A stretch of DNA of 42,393 nucleotides from a virus. The position numbers and the translations under genes are program-made. The stretch covers positions 1 through 42,393 of IMG/VR virus record IMGVR_UViG_3300000956_000010. One strand, 5' to 3'. Below, in pieces: positions 20,134-28,721 of the stretch. Under the pieces are notes generated by a model. It saw nothing but the letters and a program-made list of their open reading frames with translations. It did no database searches and was not told the origin of the DNA. Every line of letters begins with the position of its first letter. Within the stretch, counting starts at the first letter, position 1.

Positions 20134-21611
20134 AAAAACAACCAGGTGGGCTCTTAGGAAATAAAATCGCCCGCGAAAAGAAAATCAGAAAATTTTCCCT
20201 CACGGTTATTGGAATTGTACTGTTAATGATTGGGGTGACCTCAGTCAGTCTTTATAATTCTGGTAAGACCGTTAACGCCAACACGTCTACTGCTCTTGCA
20301 ATCGGACTAGGCGCAGCCTTTTACCGAAACAAAGATGATCAGGGTGGAGGTGGAACAGTGGCCGAGCCTACCGAAGCAGAAAAGAAGTTGCTTCAAAAGA
20401 TCGGTGAAGAGTCCAGAAAAGCGATTGATGAATACAAAAAGGGCGATAAGGAAGCCAAAGAAGCCTTCGAAAAAAAGATTGCTGATCTTGAAACCGAGCT
20501 CAATAATAAGTATAAGGATCTCGGCATCGAAAAAACAAACGAGGCGATCACTACTCTTGCGGCTGAATTGAAAGCCATGAAAGAGGAAGGGGTTGGAAAA
20601 GAAAAGCCAAAGACATGGTATCAGCAAATCTTTAAGCAGTTTAAGGACCTTGATTTTACCAATAAGTCTAAGACAAGAGATTTCCAGCAAAAAATCGAAC
20701 TGAAGGTTGCGGCCTTAATGACGATTGAAACCCATATCGTGCCTGCAAATGGCTACTCAGTTAACGTAAACAACTTCATTGACCAAGAGATTGGCGAAGT
20801 TCCAAAACCAGCCAACTTCATCTTGGGGTTGGTTACCGTAGAAACTCAAAGCGGGACTGAAAAAATCTGGTGGTCAGAAAGAAATACCGAAGAAGGTGAC
20901 GCTACGTTTATTGGAGAAGGAGACTTGAAACCTTTGATCTCTGCTAAATACGAAACCAAATCAGCTAACATTAAAGAGGTTGCTGAAAGATGGAAGTTTA
21001 CTAACAGATTTATTATGCATACCAACCGAGTTGTTAACGACTTCCGTGAGCATGCAAACGAATTAATGGAGCAGGAAATCGACACTCAGGTTTTATCCGG
21101 TGACGGAACTGGTGACAACCTTTCTGGTATTGCAGATCAGGCTTCAGCTTTTGTAGCTCCTGCGGAACTTGCAAACTACTACACAGACACAAACATCTGG
21201 GACGTTATCAACGCTGTATTAATGCAGGTTATCCTTGCAAATTTCACTCCTACCGCAGTTGTCCTCAACTCGGTTTGGAAAGCCAAAATGGCTGGAATTA
21301 AAGACGCAAACGGTGTTTATATCGTGCCTCCTTTTGTTTCTCCTTCAGGAGATACCATTAGCGGGGTTCGAATGGTGTTCTCAAACAAGATGCCTGCTGG
21401 TGACATCCTGGCTGGTGACCTTACAAAATTCAAAGTGGTATTCTCTGAGCAAGTGAGATACGACATTGGCTATGAAAACGACGACTTCTCTAAAAACCTC
21501 GTGTCTAATAAACTCGAAGCGTTCTTAGGAACTTACATCAAAGCTCCGCATGTACCCGCGATTGTTTATGATGACATTGCTACTATTACCGCAGCGATCT
21601 CCGCTCCTTAA
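20130..21611 (+). CDS. Major capsid protein precursor with an N-terminal membrane helix
   Basis: This 493-aa protein is an HK97-fold capsid protein. Residues 78-155 form a charged coiled scaffold (delta-domain). The mature part from about 190 contains EIGEVPKPANFILGLV, E-rich strands and an A-domain, and ends AFLGTYIKAPHVPAIV. Unusually, residues 22-41 (FSLTVIGIVLLMIGVTSVSL) are a strong transmembrane helix, with a second hydrophobic stretch at 52-65. The ATGA overlap with the protease fixes the start at 20130, so this segment is translated. The protease would remove it together with the scaffold. It may tether the prohead to the host membrane. Confidence 0.9.
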   Translation: MKKQPGGLLGNKIAREKKIRKFSLTVIGIVLLMIGVTSVSLYNSGKTVNANTSTALAIGLGAAFYRNKDDQGGGGTVAEPTEAEKKLLQKIGEESRKAIDEYKKGDKEAKEAFEKKIADLETELNNKYKDLGIEKTNEAITTLAAELKAMKEEGVGKEKPKTWYQQIFKQFKDLDFTNKSKTRDFQQKIELKVAALMTIETHIVPANGYSVNVNNFIDQEIGEVPKPANFILGLVTVETQSGTEKIWWSERNTEEGDATFIGEGDLKPLISAKYETKSANIKEVAERWKFTNRFIMHTNRVVNDFREHANELMEQEIDTQVLSGDGTGDNLSGIADQASAFVAPAELANYYTDTNIWDVINAVLMQVILANFTPTAVVLNSVWKAKMAGIKDANGVYIVPPFVSPSGDTISGVRMVFSNKMPAGDILAGDLTKFKVVFSEQVRYDIGYENDDFSKNLVSNKLEAFLGTYIKAPHVPAIVYDDIATITAAISAP

Positions 21612-21650
21612 TAATAAATCCCCCAGGGTGAAATATCCCTGGGGTTATTA
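21612..21650 (+). terminator. Stem-loop after the capsid gene
   Basis: CCCCAGGG (21621-21628) and CCCTGGGG (21637-21644) form an 8-bp stem with an 8-nt loop. Flanking TAATAA (21612-21617) and TTATTA (21645-21650) can extend it. There is no T-run, so it may act as a transcript-stabilising 3' end or a partial terminator just after the most abundant virion gene. Confidence 0.6.
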
Positions 21651-21672
21651 CTAACAATCAATTTTTAAACCA

Positions 21673-21966
21673 ATGGCTAAAACAGAAAAAGAAAAAGCGT
21701 CTGCCGAACCTGTAGGATCTGCAATTGATGCTAAAGGCATTCAAAAGAAAGCGGCTCAAGAAAAAAGGGTAATCAAATTGAATGATCGAATCCCTTTGAT
21801 CATCTTGAAAGACCACAAGCAGTACAAGAAAGGCCAGAAGATTGCCCCTCACAGAATTTATGGAGAGGCGCTTTTGGAGGATGGTATCGCTGAAAAGTGG
21901 GACAGAAAAGCAGAGCGTGAAGCTGAGGCAGCAGAAAAGAAAAAGAGAAAAGAGGTTGCAGCCTAA
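21673..21966 (+). CDS. Small Lys/Ala-rich head protein
   Basis: This 97-aa protein has highly charged ends with a central folded core (RVIKLNDRIPLIILKDHKQYKKGQKIA), which resembles small capsid-associated proteins in other phages. The C-terminal tail is KAEREAEAAEKKKRKEV. Its position right after the capsid gene, between two stem-loops, fits a capsid decoration or stabilising role; this is inference. Confidence 0.6.
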   Translation: MAKTEKEKASAEPVGSAIDAKGIQKKAAQEKRVIKLNDRIPLIILKDHKQYKKGQKIAPHRIYGEALLEDGIAEKWDRKAEREAEAAEKKKRKEVAA

Positions 21967-21974
21967 TCTCAAAT

Positions 21975-22000
21975 CCCCGGTTAACGCCGGGGTTATTTTT
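21975..22000 (+). terminator. Intrinsic terminator after the head protein
   Basis: CCCCGG (21975-21980) and CCGGGG (21987-21992) form a 6-bp stem with a 6-nt loop, followed by TTATTTTT. This is a canonical rho-independent layout and probably sets the high capsid transcript apart from downstream genes. Confidence 0.75.
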
Positions 22001-22045
22001 AATTAAAAGAATTTACTAACAAACTATTAACAAAAACAAAAAGAC

Positions 22046-22471
22046 ATGAAAAAGATAATCCTCATTTTATTCTCAGCGGTTCTTTTTTTGAATGCTGACG
22101 CACAAACCAATGTATTCGCCATGAACGGCACTGATACAGTTGTAAATACATCTACAGTTAACCTGGACATTACGGCCACTACAGACAACGCGATAATTTC
22201 TTTCCAATTGGTGACGACCAAATTGACTGGTACCGTTGCTGGTACATGCGCAATTCAAGCAAGCTTGGACGGGACAAATTATTTCCCTATTAACACAGTA
22301 AGTCCAATCGGTGGAGCGTATGCAGACACAGCTACAATTACCAACGTTGCAACCTTTACCTATAATTGGACGGACAACCCGTTAAAGTACAAATACTATC
22401 GACTAAAGGTTGTTGGAAGCGGTACAAGCACCTATGTAGTAGCAGGCTACGCGCAGGGAAGGAGACCGTAA
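22046..22471 (+). CDS. Secreted or periplasmic protein inside the structural operon
   Basis: This 141-aa protein has a clean signal peptide (residues 1-20, MKKIILILFSAVLFLNADAQ) with a likely cut after ADA or before QT. The mature part is Thr- and Val-rich beta (VNLDITATTDNAIISFQLV, AIQASLDGTNYFPI, YRLKVVGSGTSTYVVAG), with a repeated sandwich-like look. It is odd for a virion gene to carry an export signal. It may be a lysogeny-independent surface modifier, an exclusion protein, or a virion fibre that is exported. Confidence 0.7.
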   Translation: MKKIILILFSAVLFLNADAQTNVFAMNGTDTVVNTSTVNLDITATTDNAIISFQLVTTKLTGTVAGTCAIQASLDGTNYFPINTVSPIGGAYADTATITNVATFTYNWTDNPLKYKYYRLKVVGSGTSTYVVAGYAQGRRP

Positions 22472-22474
22472 TTC

Positions 22475-22990
22475 ATGGGGGTTTTAATTGATAGGGCTGA
22501 TTTTGTCGGCGATGTCAAGCTGGCCACAAATCAAAATACTGAGGCTGATGTTGACGCATATATAAGCCAATGGGAGGAGTTTTACTTGAGAGAGCTACTT
22601 GGAGTAGAGTTGTATGCTCTTTTTAAAGCCAATCTCACGGGGCAGGTCCCTACAGATCCTATTTACCTTAACATCTTTAACCCGATTGTTTCTGACGATA
22701 TAGACGGCCAAAAATACAATAGTATCGGAATGAAGAAAACCATTCTAAATATTTTGTGGTTTTTAATCGTCCGAGATACAAAGGCGAAGTTTTCTACTGG
22801 TGGGCCAGGTGTTCACGAGGTGGAAACAATGAGAGAAGAGTCCTACGATCGCGCAGATATTTACAGGAGATGGAATGATGCAGTAGGTGGCGCTGAGGCG
22901 ATACAGGCTTACATCAAAAACAAACCAGACATATACCCAACTTATAAAGGCTCTTGCAATGAGTTTCAAATAATCAGCCTGTTCCTATAA
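22475..22990 (+). CDS. Head-tail connector-like protein
   Basis: In this 171-aa protein, the N-terminus (ADFVGDVKLATNQNTEADVDAYISQWEEFYLRELLG) is like DUF6712-type connector proteins of Bacteroidota phages, and a helical body follows. Adaptors of this size sit under the portal. The order after the capsid genes supports this. The identification rests on layout and remembered family features, not on a search. Confidence 0.6.
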   Translation: MGVLIDRADFVGDVKLATNQNTEADVDAYISQWEEFYLRELLGVELYALFKANLTGQVPTDPIYLNIFNPIVSDDIDGQKYNSIGMKKTILNILWFLIVRDTKAKFSTGGPGVHEVETMREESYDRADIYRRWNDAVGGAEAIQAYIKNKPDIYPTYKGSCNEFQIISLFL

Positions 22991-22991
22991 A

Positions 22992-23873
22992 ATGGCAAAA
23001 GCGAAATCCATAGAAATCATCCGAACCATTGTTGAGTCAATGGTTTTTCGCTTTATTGGGATAGATATTGAAGATAATCTTGATGGGACCTGGACGCTTT
23101 CAACCTGCGCAACCTATCAGCTTCACGAAAACATGCAGATCACAATTGACTCGGTTTTGTACACCGTTGTTTCAGTTGTTGATAACGAGAGTGTTAAATT
23201 AAAAGGAGCCTCAGAGCCTCCGCTTGAGTTCAATATTCCAGCGCCTAAATTTTTTCATGGAACGGTTACCCAACAAAACCTCGAATTCTCTGACATAACG
23301 GATGCGAGAAACAAGGTTCCTTTTGTTTACTTACTTGAAACCTTCAGAGAGAGAGAAAACGACGACAATAATCTTATTGATCGGGTTCTTTTTGGCAGAT
23401 TGTTTTTCATGACCACGGCCGATAATGCGGCATGGACCACTGATCAGCATTACGAGAAGGCAATTAATGCGATGGACAACCTTAAAAATGGGTTTGTCTG
23501 GGTAGTGAATAACCGCCTCAACCGGTCTATGGATAAGATCCGAGAGCGAGATATTATTCGCCACCCGAAATTTGGAGTAATAGGATCGTTAGGCACAACA
23601 AAGGAAAAGAAAGTGACGCAGGTTTTTGCTGATGAATTGAGTGGAGTTGAGCTTGAATGCGACCTGGGGATAAAAAGAAATATGGATTGTTCGGACTTTT
23701 GTTTGACCGAGGCGATTGTTTGTGAGCCGGTGCTGATACTTGATCAGGATGGAGATGTATTTGAGACCGTTCCTAGTGGCGGTACATTTGACATTACGGT
23801 TTTCGACACCATTGAGGACGACCCGGATTTGAATGATGAGAGTATTGTTGAAGATATTGTAAACCAATTGTAA
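22992..23873 (+). CDS. Structural protein, probably head-tail joining
   Basis: This 293-aa protein has an N-terminal beta domain (WTLSTCATYQLHENMQITID, YTVVSVVDNESVKLKG), a helical middle (QHYEKAINAMDNLKNGF) and an acidic beta C-terminus. No catalytic motif. It follows the connector-like gene and precedes the fibre gene, a typical position for a head completion protein. Ends in a 1-base overlap with the next start. Confidence 0.6.
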   Translation: MAKAKSIEIIRTIVESMVFRFIGIDIEDNLDGTWTLSTCATYQLHENMQITIDSVLYTVVSVVDNESVKLKGASEPPLEFNIPAPKFFHGTVTQQNLEFSDITDARNKVPFVYLLETFRERENDDNNLIDRVLFGRLFFMTTADNAAWTTDQHYEKAINAMDNLKNGFVWVVNNRLNRSMDKIRERDIIRHPKFGVIGSLGTTKEKKVTQVFADELSGVELECDLGIKRNMDCSDFCLTEAIVCEPVLILDQDGDVFETVPSGGTFDITVFDTIEDDPDLNDESIVEDIVNQL

Positions 23874-25081
23874 TGCCTACTATTTATAAAACAATAAAAC
23901 TTATTTACAAGGATCAAGCCTGGTTCGATGAGAATGCTACGCTTGTTTTAAAAGCTGGCCAGACAATTTACCTTGCCGAGCCAGATACAAATACCCCGAC
24001 CGCTCCCAAATTTAAGCGTGGGGATTCGGTAAATCAGCTACAGAATCTTGTTTTTAATGATAGCGGTGGCGGCTCTGGCGTCCAGAGTGTAACCGGTCCT
24101 CCTGTTGACAATACTGATCCTGAAAACCCTGTTGTTAATGCTCCCACCCAGGCATCATTCGACGCATTAAATAGCTATGTTTTAGATATATTAGCTGGAC
24201 AGGTGTCTGGCCATATTGCTAATACAGCAAATCCACACAATACAACAAAAGCGCAAGTTGGGCTCGGTAATGTTGACAACACGGCCGACATCGACAAACC
24301 TGTAAGCACTGCCCAGGCTGCCGCAATTGCTTCGGCTGTTGCCGGCCTAATGGATTACAGGGGCGTATTTGATGCAAGTGTAAATGCTTATCCTTCTTCA
24401 GGGGGATCGGGCACTGCTGGCGCAATACTAAAGAGTGACTTTTGGATTGTGTCTGTAGCTGGAACCTTGCCTACTGGTTTAGTTGTTGAGGCAGGAGATT
24501 TGGTTATTGCAAAGATTGACACGCCTGGAAATACGCAAGCAAATTGGAGCATTATCCAATACAACATAGGATACACACCAGAGAATGCAGCTAATAAAGC
24601 TGCTACACTTGTAGCAAGCTCAACTCAATACCCAAATAACGACGCAGTAATTGCGGCTCTGCTTTTAAAATCAAATCTAATTGCACTTGTTGGATCAACA
24701 GCAGCGGCCAGAGGAGACAATGTTACGCAGTATCATGGCAAATTATTAGGTGCTTCGCCTGCTACAACAGCTACCAATAGAAGGTTTCAGTTCATGAGGG
24801 CAGGAACAATAACCCACATATTGTATCAAATATCAGCTACCAATGTTCCTTCAAATGAAGCCGTGCCTTTAAGTTTAAGACAGAATAACACAACAGATCA
24901 CTTTCTCACTAACATAGATTGGTCGGTAATTGCGGCAAACGTTCCAAGCGCTATTTTAATTCCGTTGGCCACTCCGGTTACCGTAAACACAACAGATTAT
25001 TATGAGCTAAAGGAGGCAACGCCAGTGATGGGAACTAATCCAGTATCGGCGACTTTAATTGTAGAATTTTTAACTTTGTAA
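23873..25081 (+). CDS. Fibre protein with tail-fibre repeat
   Basis: In this 402-aa protein, residues about 105-145 contain HIANTANPHNTTKAQVGLGN followed by VDNTADIDKPVSTAQ. This is the classic repeat of trimeric phage tail fibres (Phage_fiber_2 type). The N-terminal part is a short domain likely used for attachment, and the C-terminal part is Thr/Ala-rich beta. It lies between head completion and tail tube genes, so it could be a head or collar fibre rather than a tail-tip fibre. The end forms a beta-rich domain that may bind a surface receptor. Confidence 0.75.
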   Translation: MPTIYKTIKLIYKDQAWFDENATLVLKAGQTIYLAEPDTNTPTAPKFKRGDSVNQLQNLVFNDSGGGSGVQSVTGPPVDNTDPENPVVNAPTQASFDALNSYVLDILAGQVSGHIANTANPHNTTKAQVGLGNVDNTADIDKPVSTAQAAAIASAVAGLMDYRGVFDASVNAYPSSGGSGTAGAILKSDFWIVSVAGTLPTGLVVEAGDLVIAKIDTPGNTQANWSIIQYNIGYTPENAANKAATLVASSTQYPNNDAVIAALLLKSNLIALVGSTAAARGDNVTQYHGKLLGASPATTATNRRFQFMRAGTITHILYQISATNVPSNEAVPLSLRQNNTTDHFLTNIDWSVIAANVPSAILIPLATPVTVNTTDYYELKEATPVMGTNPVSATLIVEFLTL

Positions 25082-25082
25082 A

Positions 25083-25445
25083 ATGGAAGATACAGCAGAA
25101 GAAACTTTTAATCATCCAACACAAGGAGTTCTCGTAAAGAAGTCGGTTTATACTTTTGATGAAACGATTTACCCTACGGTTCAAGATGCAATTATAGCAA
25201 GGGCCGCATTTGTATCGGAGTTAAATGTTAGACAGGGGTTGTTCGATCAGGCTGTAATTGATTTACAAAACAATGTTATCACGGAGCAGCAGTTTTTGGT
25301 TATTAAGAACGGATTTATTTTGTGGCAGGAAACAGCGCCTAAGGGGTGGACAAAGAAGGATCCGTTTATTGAGGCCTCAAATGATGATGTGGATTTTAAG
25401 CAAAAGGCTTTTCTTAATGCAATGATTTTAAATAGGACAATATGA
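25083..25445 (+). CDS. Fibre-associated protein of unknown function
   Basis: This 120-aa protein begins with ETFNHPTQGVLVKKSVYTFD and has a helical second half (FVSELNVRQGLFDQAVIDLQ). Position between two fibre-like genes and an ATGA overlap with the next suggest a fibre assembly or attachment part, but there is no direct evidence. Confidence 0.6.
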   Translation: MEDTAEETFNHPTQGVLVKKSVYTFDETIYPTVQDAIIARAAFVSELNVRQGLFDQAVIDLQNNVITEQQFLVIKNGFILWQETAPKGWTKKDPFIEASNDDVDFKQKAFLNAMILNRTI

Positions 25446-26299
25446 TAACATTAAATGGAGTAAACGACAGAATAGTAGCAGTCGTTCAGATCGCACAGGC
25501 TACAAACCCTGTATCCATCGTTACAGGATGGAGAGTTGTGGGCCTGGTAAAACATATACCAAACGGTGCTGGATTTAATATAGCGGATTCAAACCCGGTT
25601 ATTATAGTCCCCGCTCCGATATTGGGTGAGCAGCATTTGGCGGAATACATTTCAGTGTCAAACGACGATACAATAGCACACCCTGTAAATTTATTTTGGG
25701 TTTCTGGTGCAAATAGCTATCGTTTAAAATCCATTACATTGGGTGCGGGAGAGAGCATGGAATATAACGGACGTGAGTTTAAAGTGATGTCAAGCAACGG
25801 TGCGGAAAAGATGATATACCAAAACGGAGTAAGCCCAATAGGAACAAACGTTAATATGGTGGTTGTGCCCAATGGTCCTGGCGTTGTAAACAATAACGCA
25901 ATAGCAAACACCATGCAGGACATTACCGGACTACAATTTGCTGGCATTGCCGGACAAAAATATTGGTTCAAACTGATGTGCGATTATTCTGCTGCTTTGG
26001 CTACTACAGGTAGTAGGTGGTCAATAAATGGGGAGTCTGCACCAACCGAATTAACATACGATTCAGATTATGCATTAACAGTAACAACAAGGACAATTAA
26101 CCCAAGCTTAAACGCATACGATTTACCTGCTGCTGTAAATGCAACCACTCCGTCGTTAACAGGAAACATAGCAATAGTTGAGGGCTTCATAAGGCCCGCT
26201 GCTAATGGCTTAATAAAAGGCAGGTTTGCTTCTGAGGTTGCGGGGTCTGCGATCACAGTAAAACCAGGGTCTTTCTTACAATGGCAACAATTAACATAA
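25442..26299 (+). CDS. Fibre or head-fibre C-terminal domain protein
   Basis: In this 285-aa protein, the C-terminal half has DITGLQFAGIAGQKYWFKLM, TGSRWSINGESAPTELTY, GNIAIVEGFI and FASEVAGSAITVKPGSFLQW, ending in QQLT. I have seen this conserved block at the C-terminus of fibre-like proteins in several phages. The N-terminal half is beta-rich and Val/Ile-rich. It probably forms a trimer with the gene at 23873, or adorns the capsid. Confidence 0.68.
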   Translation: MITLNGVNDRIVAVVQIAQATNPVSIVTGWRVVGLVKHIPNGAGFNIADSNPVIIVPAPILGEQHLAEYISVSNDDTIAHPVNLFWVSGANSYRLKSITLGAGESMEYNGREFKVMSSNGAEKMIYQNGVSPIGTNVNMVVVPNGPGVVNNNAIANTMQDITGLQFAGIAGQKYWFKLMCDYSAALATTGSRWSINGESAPTELTYDSDYALTVTTRTINPSLNAYDLPAAVNATTPSLTGNIAIVEGFIRPAANGLIKGRFASEVAGSAITVKPGSFLQWQQLT

Positions 26300-26309
26300 A
26301 ACAAAAACA

Positions 26310-26867
26310 ATGAAAAAGCTACTATTTATTACCGCGATTTTAATTTCTTTTCAGGCAAATGCCCAGGATAGTTTGTTTAACTGGTATGCAACATCTGACA
26401 TGGAGCTACTTCCTAATACCCACTATTTCGCAATCGGCTACGATGTGAATTCTACGGGCCCAAAAAGAAACATTATTCTTTTGAGGGGACAGCAAAAGTT
26501 TAGCATCTTATGCGACTCTTTAGATTTGAACGGTACACTTATAACGCCTCAGCGCATGGCCGCTACTCAGGCGGTTGTAATAAAATGTCAGGCGTTTACG
26601 GCCCAGGATATAGTTGACTGGAAGGCTACTGCCGGCATGGTTGATACATTGCTCGATACCAATTTACTCGCTACGAGGTATTGGGTTGCCTCTCAAAACT
26701 TTTTAGTGGACACAAATCAATCCTCCTTTTCAAAGGTATCAAACCAAGAAGAGCAGCCGTTTGATTTGGATGACACTTCGCTGGTCGGCGGACTATCTGC
26801 CGCACTTGTGTTGATATTGGGAATGTTTGTGCATCTTAAAATTGCGATCGGCAAATTAAAAAAGTAA
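26310..26867 (+). CDS. Exported protein with C-terminal membrane helix
   Basis: This 185-aa protein has a signal peptide at residues 1-18 (MKKLLFITAILISFQANA, cut before QD). The mature part is beta-rich with two Cys residues. Residues about 158-179 (GGLSAALVLILGMFVHLKIA) form a C-terminal transmembrane helix followed by a basic tail. Type I membrane topology is predicted: most of the protein outside the inner membrane, anchored at its end. A superinfection-exclusion or envelope-altering role fits the topology; neither is proved. Confidence 0.7.
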   Translation: MKKLLFITAILISFQANAQDSLFNWYATSDMELLPNTHYFAIGYDVNSTGPKRNIILLRGQQKFSILCDSLDLNGTLITPQRMAATQAVVIKCQAFTAQDIVDWKATAGMVDTLLDTNLLATRYWVASQNFLVDTNQSSFSKVSNQEEQPFDLDDTSLVGGLSAALVLILGMFVHLKIAIGKLKK

Positions 26868-26916
26868 TTGCTTAAAAAGATTTTCAATAAAAGCGTTTTT
26901 ATATCAAAAAGTAACT

Positions 26917-26924
26917 TAAATTTG
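26917..26924 (+). promoter_or_regulatory. Possible promoter for the major tail protein
   Basis: TAAATTTG is a -7 consensus 36 bases before the ATG at 26960. No TTTG lies at 19 bases upstream. The 92-bp gap is unusually long for this operon and the next gene is expected to be highly expressed, which supports an extra promoter. Confidence 0.4.
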
Positions 26925-26959
26925 TAATCATCAAACACTAACATCTAAATCAAAAAATT

Positions 26960-27880
26960 ATGGAAGCTTGTGAATGCGGCAAAAGTTTAGGCAATACCGG
27001 TGAGCCAAACTGCCAACCCATTTTTAAGGACCTCAAAAAACTTATTGTAGTGCCGATGCAGGCCGACGACGGCACGGATAACTACATTGATCTTGATACC
27101 CCGATCACTCAGTCAATTATTGACGGATGGATAAACAATGCAGATCCATCTAAGCGATTTTACCCGCTTCCGATTATGGAAGATGTTGGCGGCGAAAGGG
27201 CTGCAAGCTTGGTTCAAACCTCCGCCGGTGGAACAAAGAACCGATTAAAGCAAGGCGAAAGAACAGCAAACGGCAGTTTGTGGAATCAGTCTCCTCAGTT
27301 CTTAGGCCAGCTTGAAACAATGGCATGTAGGAAGATTGGAATCTTCATGATGGACTCTGCCGAAAGCATTCAGGGCACCAAAAAAGAAGCCTTCCCGCGA
27401 AGGTTGTATCCAATCAGGGTGAATGAAAATTCATGGGATCCAATTCTAGTTTTTGCTGTTGATGGAACCAATACTCAAATGATCAACTTAGCATGGGATT
27501 TCCATACTTCAGAGCAGGATAAAAATCTTCGAATGATCATTGCGAGCGAGTATGTAGGAGACCTTTATACTCAAGACGGATTGCTGGATATTTTCGCAGA
27601 ATTCAGCGCAATTACCACCACTGGGTTTACCGCTAAACTCTTCAGTTTATACGGAACAGCGGGAGAAAGTCAGCCTGATACTGGACTACTGATCACTGAT
27701 TTTGACATTAATAATGTCACCGATGATTTACCAATTACTATTCTTACAATGACAGAAAGTCCCGACGGAACCTATACGTTTACTTTTGCTGCGCAGGGCG
27801 CCGGAGAGGATTACCAGTTGATTCCAAGTAAAACAGGAAGAGACTACACTGCCGTAAGCGATGAGGTAATTCCAGGATAA
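26960..27880 (+). CDS. Major tail (tube) protein, probable
   Basis: This 306-aa protein starts with a Cys-rich tag (MEACECGKSLGNTGEPNC). The body is a beta-sandwich-like strand pattern with few charges clustered, ending in an Ig-like region (ITILTMTESPDGTYTFTF). Position ahead of the tail chaperone-like genes and tape measure, and its own leader, support a tube protein that would be present in many copies. The four Cys residues in the first 18 positions are unusual for a virion protein. Confidence 0.6.
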   Translation: MEACECGKSLGNTGEPNCQPIFKDLKKLIVVPMQADDGTDNYIDLDTPITQSIIDGWINNADPSKRFYPLPIMEDVGGERAASLVQTSAGGTKNRLKQGERTANGSLWNQSPQFLGQLETMACRKIGIFMMDSAESIQGTKKEAFPRRLYPIRVNENSWDPILVFAVDGTNTQMINLAWDFHTSEQDKNLRMIIASEYVGDLYTQDGLLDIFAEFSAITTTGFTAKLFSLYGTAGESQPDTGLLITDFDINNVTDDLPITILTMTESPDGTYTFTFAAQGAGEDYQLIPSKTGRDYTAVSDEVIPG

Positions 27881-27903
27881 TTTAACCTTTAAAAATAAAA
27901 GAC

Positions 27904-28137
27904 ATGGCTAATAAATTTGTAAAAATAGGCAGTACTTCTTATTCGGAGGCTGTCACAAAAATGACCAGGGATGAATTTGTAAAGATTCACTCTGCCGACG
28001 AAAATGCCGGTAAAAAATACGACATGGCCGTAGCGAAATTCAAGGCTCTTGAAGCTGAAGAAAAGGCTAAGGACGCTAAGAAACCCGCTAAAGAAGCGGC
28101 TAAGTCCGATTCAGCTAAGGCCGAAGAGAAAAAATAA
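27904..28137 (+). CDS. Small Lys/Ala-rich protein after the tail tube gene
   Basis: This 77-aa protein has a folded N-terminal part (FVKIGSTSYSEAVTKMTRDE) and a long helical Lys/Ala/Glu tail (AEEKAKDAKKPAKEAAKS). It resembles the small protein after the capsid gene in composition. It ends before an intrinsic terminator. Role unknown. Confidence 0.6.
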   Translation: MANKFVKIGSTSYSEAVTKMTRDEFVKIHSADENAGKKYDMAVAKFKALEAEEKAKDAKKPAKEAAKSDSAKAEEKK

Positions 28138-28159
28138 TTGGTTTGTATTTAGTAAGATC

Positions 28160-28191
28160 AGCCCTGCTCTTTTATAAGGGCAGGGCTTTTT
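28160..28191 (+). terminator. Intrinsic terminator after the tail tube genes
   Basis: AGCCCTGC (28160-28167) and GCAGGGCT (28180-28187) form an 8-bp stem with a 12-nt loop, followed by TTTTT. A textbook layout. It probably limits readthrough from the abundant tube transcript into the tail chaperone and tape measure genes. Confidence 0.82.
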
Positions 28192-28213
28192 GTTAATACT
28201 TTGTTTATAAATT

Positions 28214-28696
28214 ATGTGGTCGTTAAAAAGATTGGCGCTGAATGGAACTAAACTTAATCGAGAAAAGGCTTTCTACGAAACCATTAAATTTAAGTACATC
28301 CAAAATTTAGCTCTCGATCTCAATAGGAAAGATCAGCTATTCGAAAAAGGAACCGACGCTGCCGGTGACGTTATAGGGAGATACAGCCCAACGACAGAAA
28401 TTTTAAGCGAAGGAAAGACTTTTTCGTTTCAAGGAGAAAACAAAAGAAAGATTGCGGGAGAACCTTTGATGTTGTATGATACCGGAGATTTTTTTACCTC
28501 GTTCTCCGCTCAAGCCACAAAGGACGGGTTGATTATAAAGGCGGATTCAATACTTCCCGACGGTCGGGACTTAACTAAGCAATATGGTAAAGAAATTCTG
28601 GGGCTCAATAAAGAAAGCAAAGCAAAATTTGCTCAAGAAGCTAAAAAGCCCTTCGTCAGAGAAATCAAAAAGCAATTCCTTAAAGGGGTTAAGTGA
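28214..28696 (+). CDS. Tail completion-like protein
   Basis: This 160-aa helical, basic protein begins with KRLALNGTKLNREKAFYETI and ends with a Lys/Phe-rich helix (KKPFVREIKKQFLKGVK). The middle has LYDTGDFFTSFSAQATK, a pattern seen in small phage morphogenesis proteins. Position between tube and chaperone genes supports a tail terminator or completion role; low certainty. Confidence 0.55.
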   Translation: MWSLKRLALNGTKLNREKAFYETIKFKYIQNLALDLNRKDQLFEKGTDAAGDVIGRYSPTTEILSEGKTFSFQGENKRKIAGEPLMLYDTGDFFTSFSAQATKDGLIIKADSILPDGRDLTKQYGKEILGLNKESKAKFAQEAKKPFVREIKKQFLKGVK

Positions 28697-28721
28697 AAAA
28701 TACTGGACCAGTATCAAGGAA

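Noticed and set aside
28584-28721. Upstream start of the chaperone-like gene
   Set aside because: It would overlap the previous gene by 113 bases; the ATG at 28722 avoids this.
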